A program made the position numbers and the translations under genes. A stretch of 64,000 nucleotides of DNA from Rhodobacter aestuarii. Lineage in GTDB: Bacteria > Pseudomonadota > Alphaproteobacteria > Rhodobacterales > Rhodobacteraceae. Position 1 is the stretch's first letter. Each line of letters opens with the position of its first letter. The notes beneath the pieces are model-generated. The model worked only from the letters and a program-made list of their open reading frames with translations, was not told where the DNA came from and ran no database searches. The stretch lies in NCBI RefSeq assembly GCF_900156655.1, contig NZ_FTOG01000001.1, forward strand, positions 310,001 through 374,000. The letters are read 5' to 3'. Below are positions 28,723-37,376 of the stretch, in pieces.

Positions 28723-29769
28723 ATGTCGGACCTCGTCAAAATCCCCGTCACTGTGATCACCGGCTTTCTGGGCGCGGGCAAAACCACGCTGATCCGCCAT
28801 CTGATGGCGAACCCGCAGGGCCGCACGCTTGCGGTGTTGGTCAATGAATTTGGCACCGTGGGGGTGGATGGGGACATTCTGCGCCAATGCGCCGATGAAA
28901 ACTGCCCCGATGAGAACATTGTCGAACTGGCCAATGGCTGCATCTGCTGCACCGTGGCCGATGATTTCATCCCGACGATCGAAGCGCTGATGGCGCGGCC
29001 CAATCGCCCCGATCATATCTTGATCGAAACCTCGGGCCTTGCGCTGCCCAAGCCGCTTTTGAAAGCTTTTGATTGGCCCGCGATCCGCTCGAAAATTACC
29101 GTGGATGGTGTGATTGCCGTGGCGGATGCCGAGGCCGTGGCGGCGGGCCGTTTTGCGCCCGATGAGGCGGCGGTGGAGGCGCAGCGCCAAGCCGATGACA
29201 GCATCGACCATGAAACGCCGCTTTCGGAAGTGTTTGAAGATCAGATCGCTTGTGCGGATTTGGTGCTTTTGTCGAAAGCCGATCTCGCGGGCGAGGCAGG
29301 CTTGGCCGCCGCACGCGCGGTGATTGAGGCGGAGGCCCCGCGTAAGCTGCCGATCCTGCCGATGGTCGAGGGCACGATTGACCCCGCGGTGGTCTTGGGC
29401 CTCGGCGCGGCGGCGGAAGATGATCTGGCCGCGCGGCCAAGCCACCATGATGGGGCCGATGATCATGAGCATGATGATTTTGAAACTGTGGTGATTGAGC
29501 TGCCCGAAATCACCGACCCGGCGGCGCTGGTGGCGGCGATTGAACGCTTGGCAACTGAGCAAAACATTTTGCGCGTCAAAGGCCATGTCGCGGTGGCGGG
29601 CAAGCCGATGCGTTTGCTCGTTCAGGCGGTGGGCGCGCGGGTGCGCCACCAATATGACCAGCCTTGGGGCGACCGCGCCCGCCGCTCCGCGCTTGTGGTC
29701 ATTGCCGAGCATGATGATGTGAATGAAGCCGCGATCCGCGACGTGCTGCTTTCCGGGGTGTCTGCCTGA
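28723..29769 (+). CDS. cobW: CobW GTP-dependent metallochaperone
   Basis: A 348-residue G3E-family GTPase. Walker A GFLGAGKTT is at 14-22, and the metal-binding CxCC is at Cys73, Cys75 and Cys76 in NGCICCTV. SKADL matches the guanine-specificity motif. A His/Asp-rich stretch lies around 240-252 (SHHDGADDHEHDD), and the C-terminal CobW domain follows. CobW is thought to supply Co(II) to the cobaltochelatase, which fits cobN starting at its stop (TGATG). It is controlled with DUF1636 and cobN by the upstream riboswitch. Confidence 0.93.
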   Translation: MSDLVKIPVTVITGFLGAGKTTLIRHLMANPQGRTLAVLVNEFGTVGVDGDILRQCADENCPDENIVELANGCICCTVADDFIPTIEALMARPNRPDHILIETSGLALPKPLLKAFDWPAIRSKITVDGVIAVADAEAVAAGRFAPDEAAVEAQRQADDSIDHETPLSEVFEDQIACADLVLLSKADLAGEAGLAAARAVIEAEAPRKLPILPMVEGTIDPAVVLGLGAAAEDDLAARPSHHDGADDHEHDDFETVVIELPEITDPAALVAAIERLATEQNILRVKGHVAVAGKPMRLLVQAVGARVRHQYDQPWGDRARRSALVVIAEHDDVNEAAIRDVLLSGVSA

Positions 29770-32700
29770 TGCATGTCGTCTTCCGCGAAAGCCACGGGCT
29801 TGAGGAAACCGAGGTGCCGACCGATCTTGGTCAGCGCCCGGCGGACCTTGTGGCGCTGTCCTTTTCGGACAGCGACCTTGGCGCTTTCGCGGCGGGCTGG
29901 AAACGGGCGGGCGGCAAGCTGCCGACGCTGCGGCTGGCAAACCTTGTGGCTCTGCGCCATCCGGTTTCGGTCGATACCTATGTGGAAAACACGCTTTCGG
30001 GCGCGAAAGGCATTTTGATCCGCCTGATCGGCGGGGAGGCGTATTGGCCCTATGGGCTGGCCTCGGTGCAAGACCTGTGCCGGCGCAAGGGCATTGCTTT
30101 GGCGGTGCTGCCCGCCGATGGCCGGGACGATGAACGGCTTGATGCGCTGTCGACCCTGCCGGTTTCGACCCTGCGGCGGCTGAAGGAACTTTGCGATGCG
30201 GGCGGCGCGGTGGCGGCGCAAGCGGCGCTGTCGCAACTTGCGCTGGCCTCGGGCCTTTATGCGCCCCCGGTGCCGGGCGATAAGCGGCTCCCCGATTGGG
30301 GGTTTTATGACCCGGCCAAAGGCGTGATCGCCGCGCCTGAGGGCGAGGGGCCTTTGGTGCTGGTCTCCTTTTACCGCTCCTATCTGACCTCGGCCGATAC
30401 CGCGCCCGTGGATGCGCTGATCGAAGGGCTGCGCGCGCGCGGCTTTGCGGCTTACGGGCTTTTTGCGGCGTCGTTGAAGGCCGAGGGCTTGGGCGATGCT
30501 GTGCAAGCCCGGCTTGATGGGCGCGCCCCGGCGCTGATTGTCAATGCCACCGCTTTTTCGGCGCAGGGCACAGATGGCACCACGCCCTTTGACCGCTATG
30601 GCGTGCCAGTCTTCCAAGTCGCCCTTTCGACCGCGCGCAAACGCGATTGGGCGGAGGCTGAGCGCGGCCTGTCTCCTGCGGATTTGGCGATGCATGTGGT
30701 GCTGCCCGAGGTGGATGGGCGGCTCTTCGCGGGCGTTGTCTCGTTCAAAGCGCCTGAGCCGCGCGACCCAGATTTGGAATATGCGCGCTTTGCCCACCGC
30801 GCCGATGCAGGCCGCATCACCGCGGCGCTCGACCGGATCACGGGCTGGTATGAACTGGCCCAAACCCCGGTGGCGCAGCGCCGCTTGGCGGTGGTGCTCT
30901 CGACCTATCCGGGCCGGGATTGGCAGATGGCCCATGCGGTGGGGCTGGATGCTTTGGCCTCGACCGAAGGCTTGCTGACCCAATTGGCCGATGAAGGTTA
31001 TGGGGTCAGCGCGGGCGCTCCGGTGGAAAGCCTGACCACCGCACGCCAGGCTTGGCCTTTGGCGGAGTATTTGGCGGCGCTTGAAACCCTACCCGAGGTG
31101 CTCCGCCAAGATCTGGCCGAGGCTTGGGGCACGCCGGAAGACGACCCCGCATTCCAAGATGGGGCTTTCCATTTTGCTGCGTTGCAGCGGGGTGCCGCAT
31201 GGGTGGCGCTGCAGCCCGAGCGTGGTGCGGTCACCACCCGCGATGACGATTATCACGACCTGAGCCGCACCCCGCGCCACGCCTATGTGGCGTTTTATCT
31301 GTGGCTGCGCGCGCAGGGCGTGCAGGCGCTGTGTCATATGGGTGCGCATGGCACGCTGGAATGGTTGCCGGGCAAAGCGGTGGCTTTGTCAGAAACCTGC
31401 TGGCCCGAGGCGCTTTGGACCCGGCCCGTCATTTATCCGTTCATCGTCAATGACCCGGGTGAGGCGGCGCAGGCCAAGCGCCGTTTGGGCGCGGTGACGC
31501 TGGGCCACCTTCCGCCGCCGCTTGCCCAAGCCGCCGTGCCCGAGGGGATGACGCGGCTCGAACGGCTCTTGGATGAATATTCCACCGCCGACGGGCTCGA
31601 CCCCGCGCGCCGCGACCGGCTGATTGCCGATATTCGTGATGAGGCGCGGGCTTCCGGGGTAGAGGACGATCTGGGCATCCCAGCGGAGGCATCGGCGGCA
31701 GAAGCGATCACCCGGATCGACCGTTTCGTCTGCGACATCAAAGAGAGCCAGTTTGGCGATGGGTTGCACGTGCTGGGGCAGGGCGCTTGCGGGGCGGAGG
31801 AACGCGCGGGCCTGACGGCGGCGCTTTCGGGCGCGCGCGTCGCCCCCGGCCCCTCGGGCAGCCCCGCGCGGGGGCGCGCCGATGTGCTGCCCACCGGGCG
31901 CAATCTTTTTGCGGTGGATCCGCGCGCCGTGCCCTCGCGCGCCGCTCATGCCCAAGGGGTGAAACTGGCCGAGGAATTGCTGCGCAAGCACCTGCAAGAT
32001 CAAGGCGATTGGCCCAAAGGGCTGGTGATTGACCTTTGGGGCAGCGCCACCATGCGCACTGCAGGCGAGGAATTCGCAATGGCGCTGCATCTCGCGGGGC
32101 TGAAGCCCGTGTGGGACGAGGGCGCGGCCCGTGTTTCAGGTGTTGAGGTCATTCCGCTCGCGCTTTTGGGGCGACCGCGCATTGATGTGACGCTACGCGT
32201 CTCCGGCCTTTTCCGCGATATCTTTCCGGGTTTGGCCCAGCTTTTTGAAACCGGGGCCGAGGCTTTGGCTTTGCGCGAAGAAAGCCTAGACGATAACCCC
32301 TATGCCCGCCCCGCGCCGCGTGTTTTTGGGCCGCGCCCCGGCCAATATGGGCTCGGCATGGGCGAAGCGCTTGACCATTTCACGCCCGAAGCCCGCGCTG
32401 CAGCGGGTGAGGCATGGCTCAATGCATCCTCCTATACGATTGATAAAAAAGGTGAAATTCGCGCTGACCGGGCGGGGCTGGAAGCCCGCCTGATGGGCGC
32501 AGATAGCTTTGTGCATGCGCAAGACCTGCCAGAGTCAGACGTGCTTTTGGCCGCCGATTACGCCGCGCATGAGGCGGGCTTTGCCGCGGCCCTTGCCCGC
32601 CTTGGGGCCGAGGCGCCTGCGCTTTACCACCTCGACGCCACGGACCCCGCGCGCCCACGGGCCCGCACTTTGCCCGAAGAAATTGCCCGCGTCGTGCGCG

Positions 32701-33005
32701 CCCGCGCCACCAACCCGGCTTGGGTCTCTGGCATGATGCGGCACGGCTTTCGCGGCGGGGCAGAGATTGCGGCAACGCTTGATCACATGGCCGCTTTTGC
32801 GCATCTGGCCCAAGTTGTGCCCGCGCATCTCTTTGACCTTTATCATGAGGCCACTTTGGGCGACGAGGCCGTGGTCGATTTTCTTGAAACCGCCAACCCG
32901 CAGGCGCTCGCCGCGATGCGCGACCTTTTCCGCCGTTTGGCCGAGGCCGGGCTGTGGCAGACCCGGCGCAATTCCATTGCCGCAAGCCTTGAAGAACGGC
33001 TATGA
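29769..33005 (+). CDS. cobN: Cobaltochelatase large subunit CobN
   Basis: A 1078-residue subunit that binds hydrogenobyrinic acid a,c-diamide and inserts Co(II), using the ATPase subunits CobS and CobT, which are not in this window. Conserved blocks include MGAHGTLEWLPGKAVALSE, ARGRADVLPTGRNLFAVDPRAVPS and PAWVSGMMRHGFRGGAEIA, the last near the C-terminus. Pseudomonas-type CobN is about 1275 residues, so this is a shorter form; both ends look intact, so the shortening is internal and may be lineage-typical. The start codon overlaps the cobW stop. Confidence 0.94.
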   Translation: MHVVFRESHGLEETEVPTDLGQRPADLVALSFSDSDLGAFAAGWKRAGGKLPTLRLANLVALRHPVSVDTYVENTLSGAKGILIRLIGGEAYWPYGLASVQDLCRRKGIALAVLPADGRDDERLDALSTLPVSTLRRLKELCDAGGAVAAQAALSQLALASGLYAPPVPGDKRLPDWGFYDPAKGVIAAPEGEGPLVLVSFYRSYLTSADTAPVDALIEGLRARGFAAYGLFAASLKAEGLGDAVQARLDGRAPALIVNATAFSAQGTDGTTPFDRYGVPVFQVALSTARKRDWAEAERGLSPADLAMHVVLPEVDGRLFAGVVSFKAPEPRDPDLEYARFAHRADAGRITAALDRITGWYELAQTPVAQRRLAVVLSTYPGRDWQMAHAVGLDALASTEGLLTQLADEGYGVSAGAPVESLTTARQAWPLAEYLAALETLPEVLRQDLAEAWGTPEDDPAFQDGAFHFAALQRGAAWVALQPERGAVTTRDDDYHDLSRTPRHAYVAFYLWLRAQGVQALCHMGAHGTLEWLPGKAVALSETCWPEALWTRPVIYPFIVNDPGEAAQAKRRLGAVTLGHLPPPLAQAAVPEGMTRLERLLDEYSTADGLDPARRDRLIADIRDEARASGVEDDLGIPAEASAAEAITRIDRFVCDIKESQFGDGLHVLGQGACGAEERAGLTAALSGARVAPGPSGSPARGRADVLPTGRNLFAVDPRAVPSRAAHAQGVKLAEELLRKHLQDQGDWPKGLVIDLWGSATMRTAGEEFAMALHLAGLKPVWDEGAARVSGVEVIPLALLGRPRIDVTLRVSGLFRDIFPGLAQLFETGAEALALREESLDDNPYARPAPRVFGPRPGQYGLGMGEALDHFTPEARAAAGEAWLNASSYTIDKKGEIRADRAGLEARLMGADSFVHAQDLPESDVLLAADYAAHEAGFAAALARLGAEAPALYHLDATDPARPRARTLPEEIARVVRARATNPAWVSGMMRHGFRGGAEIAATLDHMAAFAHLAQVVPAHLFDLYHEATLGDEAVVDFLETANPQALAAMRDLFRRLAEAGLWQTRRNSIAASLEERL

Positions 33006-33043
33006 GCGCACAACCCTTTTCGGAGACCCGCAATGCCCTATGA
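33002..33043 (+). other. 13-codon reading frame bridging cobN and cobH
   Basis: ATG at 33002 overlaps the cobN stop (ATGA) and opens a 13-codon frame (MSAQPFSETRNAL) that ends in TGA at 33041-33043, inside the cobH coding region. The cobH ribosome-binding site (CGGAG) and start codon lie within it. It could be a translational coupling device carrying ribosomes from cobN to cobH, or a relic of a gene once located here such as cobG. No direct evidence shows it is translated. Confidence 0.35.
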
Positions 33044-33662
33044 GTATGAGAAGGACGGCGCGAAGATTTACGTGCAATCCTTCGCCACGATCCGCGCAGA
33101 GGCCGATCTGGCCCGTTTCACCCCCGAAGAAGAGGTGGTCGCGGTGCGGATGATCCATGCGGCGGGCATGGTGGGGCTGGAAAAGCACGTCCAATTCGCG
33201 CCGGGCATGGCGATTGCGGCGCGGGCTGCGCTTGAGGCGGGCGCGCCGATCCTATGCGATGCGCGCATGGTGAGCGAGGGGATCACCCGCGCGCGTCTGC
33301 CCGCAAACAACGAAGTGATCTGCACGCTGCAAGACCCGCGCGTGCCGGAGATGGCGAAAGAGATGGGCAACACCCGCTCTGCCGCCGCTTTGGAATTGTG
33401 GCGCCCCAAGCTGGCTGGCGCGGTGGTGGCAATTGGCAATGCGCCGACGGCTTTGTTCCACCTGCTCAACATGCTTGAAGACCCCGATTGCCCGCGTCCG
33501 GCCGCGATCATCGGCTGTCCGGTGGGCTTTATTGGCGCGGCGGAATCGAAAGCCGCGCTGGCTGAGGCGAACCCGGTGCCATGGGTCGTGGTGGAGGGGC
33601 GCTTGGGCGGCTCTGCCATTACCGTAGCGGCGGTCAATGCGCTTGCCTGTCGGAAGGAATAA
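33033..33662 (+). CDS. cobH: Precorrin-8X methylmutase
   Basis: A 209-residue enzyme that migrates the C-11 methyl group to C-12, forming hydrogenobyrinic acid. The catalytic His42 is in RMIHAAGMVG. Further family blocks are ILCDARMVSEGI, LPANNEVICTLQDPR and the GCPVGFIGAAESK segment. Length is standard. Its ATG lies 27 bases after the cobN stop, and the cobI ATG follows two bases after its stop. Confidence 0.95.
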   Translation: MPYEYEKDGAKIYVQSFATIRAEADLARFTPEEEVVAVRMIHAAGMVGLEKHVQFAPGMAIAARAALEAGAPILCDARMVSEGITRARLPANNEVICTLQDPRVPEMAKEMGNTRSAAALELWRPKLAGAVVAIGNAPTALFHLLNMLEDPDCPRPAAIIGCPVGFIGAAESKAALAEANPVPWVVVEGRLGGSAITVAAVNALACRKE

Positions 33663-33664
33663 TC

Positions 33665-34402
33665 ATGGGGCGGATCATCTGCGCAGGGCTTGGCCCGGGC
33701 GACCCAGACCTCATTTCGGTCAAATCGGACCGCGCCATTCGCGGCGCCAGTGATATTGCCTATTTCCGCAAAGCCGGTCGCGCGGGCCAAGCGCGGCGCA
33801 TTGTCGAAGGCATGCTTTCCCCACAAGTCACTGAACACGCGATGGAATATCCGGTCACGACCGAGCTTCCCTTTGACAGCCCCGGCTATATTACCGCGCT
33901 GGCAGACTTCTACGATGACTGGGCGTCGCGGCTTCTTGAACTTACGAAAACCCGCGACATCGTAGTGTTGTGCGAAGGCGACCCCTTCTTCTATGGCTCG
34001 TTCATGCACCTTTACACCCGCCTCTTGGGCAGGGTGGAGGTTGAGGTAATCCCCGGTATTCCGGGCATGGTCGGCTGTTGGACGGCAACGGGCGAACCGA
34101 TCACATGGGGCGATGATGTGCTGACCGTTTTGGCTGGCACTTTGCCCGAGGAAGAACTGGCCCGCCACATGGCCGCGACAGATGCGCTGGTGGTCATGAA
34201 AACCGGGCGCAACCTGCCCAAAATCAAGCGCGCGCTGGCGGCTGTGGGCAAGCTAGAGGCCGCATGGCTTGTTGAACGCGGCACCATGCCCGATCAGCGC
34301 CTCGCGCAGCTAACCGAGGTGGAAGAAAACGACTGCCCCTATTTTGCGATCGTGCTGGTGCACGGGCAGGGGCGGCGGCCTGAGAAAGGAACCCCGGAAT
34401 GA
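33665..34402 (+). CDS. cobI: Precorrin-2 C20-methyltransferase
   Basis: A 245-residue SAM-dependent tetrapyrrole methylase converting precorrin-2 to precorrin-3A. It has the N-terminal GLGPGDPDLISVKSDRAI block, the LCEGDPFFYGSFMHLYTRL block typical of the C20 enzyme, and VIPGIPGMVGCWTATG. It starts two bases after cobH and overlaps cobJ by 4 bases. Nothing unusual is seen. Confidence 0.94.
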   Translation: MGRIICAGLGPGDPDLISVKSDRAIRGASDIAYFRKAGRAGQARRIVEGMLSPQVTEHAMEYPVTTELPFDSPGYITALADFYDDWASRLLELTKTRDIVVLCEGDPFFYGSFMHLYTRLLGRVEVEVIPGIPGMVGCWTATGEPITWGDDVLTVLAGTLPEEELARHMAATDALVVMKTGRNLPKIKRALAAVGKLEAAWLVERGTMPDQRLAQLTEVEENDCPYFAIVLVHGQGRRPEKGTPE

Positions 34403-35136
34403 GCGGTTGGGTTGTGGTCGCGGGGCTTGGCCCCGGCAAAGAGACACTGGTCACGCCCGAGGTGACGGCGGCGGTCGATCAGGCCACCGATATTGTGGGC
34501 TATATTCCCTATGTGGCGCGCATCGCCCCGCGCGAGGGGCTGACGCTGCATGCCTCGGACAACCGGGTTGAACTTGATCGTGCCTGCCATGCCCTTGAAA
34601 TGGCGGCGGAAGGTCGGCGGGTGGTGATTGTTTCGTCTGGCGATCCGGGCGTCTTTGCGATGGCGTCTGCATTGTTTGAGGCTTACGAGGCGCATCCCGA
34701 ATTTGCCGAGATCGAGATCCGCATCTTGCCCGGTATTACGGCCATGCTGGCAGCGGCAGCGGCGGCGGGCGCGCCCTTGGGGCATGATTTCTGTGCCATC
34801 AATCTGAGCGATAACCTCAAGCCGTTTGAACTGGTCGAACACCGCCTGCGCCATGCCGCGCGCGGCGATTTTGCGATGGCGTTTTACAACCCCCGCTCGA
34901 AATCGCGCCCGCATCAATTTACCCGCGTGCTTGAGGTGCTGCGCGAGGAATGTGAGCCCGAGCGGCTGATTTTGTTTGCCCGCGCGGTCTCCACGCCCGA
35001 ACAGCGGATCAACACCGTTACTTTGGCCGAGGCCACGCCGGAAATGGCTGATATGCGCACCGTGGTGCTGGTGGGCAATTCCACCACCCGCCGCGTGGGC
35101 CCGTGGGTCTATACTCCGCGTGGCGTCGCGCCGTGA
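34399..35136 (+). CDS. cobJ: Precorrin-3B C17-methyltransferase
   Basis: A 245-residue SAM-dependent methylase that drives ring contraction by methylating C-17 of precorrin-3B. Recognised by GLGPGKETLVTPEV, IVGYIPYVARI, VVIVSSGDPGVFAMA and FYNPRSKSRPHQF. Its substrate needs prior oxidation by CobG or CobZ; only CobZ is present here. The last 28 bases overlap the 3' end of the convergent cobK gene. Confidence 0.94.
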   Translation: MSGWVVVAGLGPGKETLVTPEVTAAVDQATDIVGYIPYVARIAPREGLTLHASDNRVELDRACHALEMAAEGRRVVIVSSGDPGVFAMASALFEAYEAHPEFAEIEIRILPGITAMLAAAAAAGAPLGHDFCAINLSDNLKPFELVEHRLRHAARGDFAMAFYNPRSKSRPHQFTRVLEVLREECEPERLILFARAVSTPEQRINTVTLAEATPEMADMRTVVLVGNSTTRRVGPWVYTPRGVAP

Positions 35137-35864
35137 TCTGCGAGCCAGTGCAGCACCCCGTCGAGCGTGTCGCGGATGCTGCGCTGCGGCACATGCGGCC
35201 GATCAATCAAAATCACCGGAATCTGCAGCGCGCGGGCGGCGATCAGTTTCGCCTCCGCCCCTGCGCCCCCGGCGTTTTTAGCCACGATATGGGTGATACT
35301 TTCGCTGCGCAGCAATTCTGTATCCCCTTGAACATCAAAGGGGCCGCGCGCCACCACTGCCCGCGCATTTTGCAAGGGCAGCATTTCGCCCGGCGGGTCC
35401 ACCAAGCGCAGCAAATAGAAATGCTGCGGCGCGGCGTTAAACGCGGCGAGGTTCTGCTTTCCTATCGCCAAGAACACCCGCGCGGGATCATGCGGCAGTG
35501 CAGCAATCGCGCCCTCAAGGTCGGGGACATGGGTCCAAGCATCGGCGGGTTGGGCGGTCCAAGGCGCGCGTTCAAAGGCGCAAAGCGGCACCCCGGTTTG
35601 GGCGCAAGCGGCCACGGCATTGGTGCTCATTTGCGCGGCGAACGGGTGCGTGGCGTCAATCACATGGGTGATGTTTTCAGCTTTCAGAAAAGCGCAAAGG
35701 CCATCTACCCCGCCAAAACCGCCCACCCGCGTGGGCAGGGGTTGCGGCACGGGTTTGTCGGTGCGCCCGGCATAGGAAAACACCGCGTCAAACCCTTGGT
35801 CTGCAAGGGTTTTGGCCAATCGGCTGGCTTCCGTGGTGCCGCCCAGCAAAAGGAGGCGTGTCAT
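35109..35864 (-). CDS. cobK: Precorrin-6A reductase, inverted within the operon
   Basis: A 251-residue NADPH-dependent reductase giving precorrin-6B. LLLLGGTTEASRLAKTLA at the N-terminus, DATHPFAAQMSTNAV and ITHIVAKNAGGAGAEAK are diagnostic. It is the only gene on the minus strand within the cobW-cobF run. Its 3' end overlaps cobJ by 28 bases, and its ATG shares the palindrome CATG with the divergent cobL ATG, so there is no intergenic space at either side. The ribosome-binding site would be AAGGA inside cobL. Any promoter must lie within cobL, antisense to it. Confidence 0.94.
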   Translation of the reverse strand: MTRLLLLGGTTEASRLAKTLADQGFDAVFSYAGRTDKPVPQPLPTRVGGFGGVDGLCAFLKAENITHVIDATHPFAAQMSTNAVAACAQTGVPLCAFERAPWTAQPADAWTHVPDLEGAIAALPHDPARVFLAIGKQNLAAFNAAPQHFYLLRLVDPPGEMLPLQNARAVVARGPFDVQGDTELLRSESITHIVAKNAGGAGAEAKLIAARALQIPVILIDRPHVPQRSIRDTLDGVLHWLADHGATPRGV

Positions 35865-37053
35865 GTCTGATCCTTGGCTTTCGATCATTGGTTTGGGCGA
35901 AGATGGCCTTGATGGGCTGCCCTTGGCAAGCCGAGAAGCGCTTGATCGGGCGCAACTGATCTTTGGCGGGCCGCGGCATTTGGCGCTGGTGGGCGCGGGG
36001 GATCGCGGGCGGCCTTGGCCAGTGCCCTTTGATATTGCGCCGGTGCTTGCCGCGCGCGGCACGCCTGCGGTGGTGCTGGCCTCTGGCGATCCGTTTTGGT
36101 GCGGCGCGGGGGCGAGCCTCGCGGCAAAGCTCGCGCCCGATGAGTGGCGCGCGATCCCGGCGCCCGGTGTCGTGTCGCTTCTGTGTTCGCGGCTTGGCTG
36201 GCGGGGCGAAACCGTCTCGGCGATGGGCCTTCATGCCGCGCCCTTCACTCGGTTGCGCCCCGAATTGGCGCGCGGCGCGCAGATCATTGTGACGATGCGC
36301 GATGGCGCGGCGGTGGGAGAACTTGCCGCTTGGCTCACGGCGCATGGCTATGGCGCAGTGCGGATGGTGGTGGCGGAAAACTTGGGCGGCCCGCAAGAGC
36401 GGCTGCGCAGCATCGCCGCGCAAGACTATGACCTTAAAGAGGTTTCCGCTTTGGTGGCGGTTGCGCTTGATGGCGCGGGCCTTGCCCCAGAGGTGGGGCT
36501 TTCGCGCGTTCCGGGGCGGCCAGAGAGTGCGTTCCAACATGATGGCCAAATCACCAAATCCCCGTTTCGCGCGCTGACGCTTGCAGCGCTTGCGCCCCGC
36601 AAGGGGGAGCTTTTGTGGGATATTGGTGGCGGTTCGGGCTCGGTCTCGGTGGAATGGTGCTTGGCCGGGGGGCGGGCGCTGACCATCGAGCCGCGCGCGG
36701 ACCGGATTGGAAACATCAAAGCCAATATCGCGGGCTTTGGCCTTGGCGCGCAGATGCGGGCCATTCATGGCGCAGCCCCCGAGGCGCTCGACGGTTTGGC
36801 GCTGCCGGATGCCGTTTTCATCGGTGGCGGCGGGTCAGAGGCGCTTTACACCCGGCTGTGGGAGCTTTTGCCCGAAGGCACCCGGCTTGTGGCGAATGGG
36901 GTGACGCTGGAAACCGAAAGCCTGCTCGCCAGCCTGCACGCGCGCCACGGCGGTAGCCTGATGCGGGTCGACATTGCCCAAGCCGAGCCTTTGGGGCGGA
37001 TGCGCGGTTGGTCTGCCGCGCGCCCGCAGGTGCAATGGAGTGTGGTGCGGTGA
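35863..37053 (+). CDS. cobL: Precorrin-6Y C5,15-methyltransferase (decarboxylating)
   Basis: A 396-residue two-domain enzyme (CbiE + CbiT fusion) that methylates C-5 and C-15 and decarboxylates the C-12 acetate. The N-terminal tetrapyrrole methylase (about 1-210) has IIGLGEDGLDGL and VVLASGDPFWCGAGA. The C-terminal SAM-binding domain (about 225-396) has LLWDIGGGSGSVSVEWCLA. AGGAGG upstream of the ATG lies inside the opposite-strand cobK. The 3' end overlaps cobE by 4 bases. Confidence 0.94.
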   Translation: MSDPWLSIIGLGEDGLDGLPLASREALDRAQLIFGGPRHLALVGAGDRGRPWPVPFDIAPVLAARGTPAVVLASGDPFWCGAGASLAAKLAPDEWRAIPAPGVVSLLCSRLGWRGETVSAMGLHAAPFTRLRPELARGAQIIVTMRDGAAVGELAAWLTAHGYGAVRMVVAENLGGPQERLRSIAAQDYDLKEVSALVAVALDGAGLAPEVGLSRVPGRPESAFQHDGQITKSPFRALTLAALAPRKGELLWDIGGGSGSVSVEWCLAGGRALTIEPRADRIGNIKANIAGFGLGAQMRAIHGAAPEALDGLALPDAVFIGGGGSEALYTRLWELLPEGTRLVANGVTLETESLLASLHARHGGSLMRVDIAQAEPLGRMRGWSAARPQVQWSVVR

Positions 37054-37376
37054 GGGTCGCGGGCCTTGGCTTTCGCAAGGGCACGGTGGATTTCACGGCG
37101 GCGCTTTTGGCCGCCGGTCCGGTGGATGCCCTTGCAACCGCCGCGGAAAAGGCCCAAGAGCTTGCCGCCGCCCTGCCGGGGCAGCGCGTGATCGGGGTTG
37201 AGGTGCGCGGGGTCGAAACGCCCACGCAATCGCCCCGCGTTCTGGCGCTGATGGGCACAGGATCGGTGGCCGAAGCGGCGGCACTGCGGGCCGCAGGGCG
37301 CGGCGCGCGGCTGGAAGGGCCAAGACAGGTGATCGGCGGGGTAACGCTTGCCGTGGCTGAAGGAGAGGGCGAATGA
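37050..37376 (+). CDS. cobE: CobE / CbiG C-terminal-domain cobalamin biosynthesis protein
   Basis: A 108-residue protein equal to the C-terminal domain of CbiG. It begins with [11 protein letters not shown], followed later by the Thr/Ser-rich [25 protein letters not shown] typical of the family. It starts with GTG overlapping the cobL stop and overlaps cobM at the 3' end. CobE is required for aerobic B12 synthesis, but its exact step is not settled; binding of a corrin intermediate has been proposed. Confidence 0.87.
   Translation: MRVAGLGFRKGTVDFTAALLAAGPVDALATAAEKAQELAAALPGQRVIGVEVRGVETPTQSPRVLALMGTGSVAEAAALRAAGRGARLEGPRQVIGGVTLAVAEGEGE

Noticed and set aside
28495-29940. 481-codon - strand frame opposite cobW
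   Set aside because: Shadow of cobW, which has intact GTPase and metal motifs.
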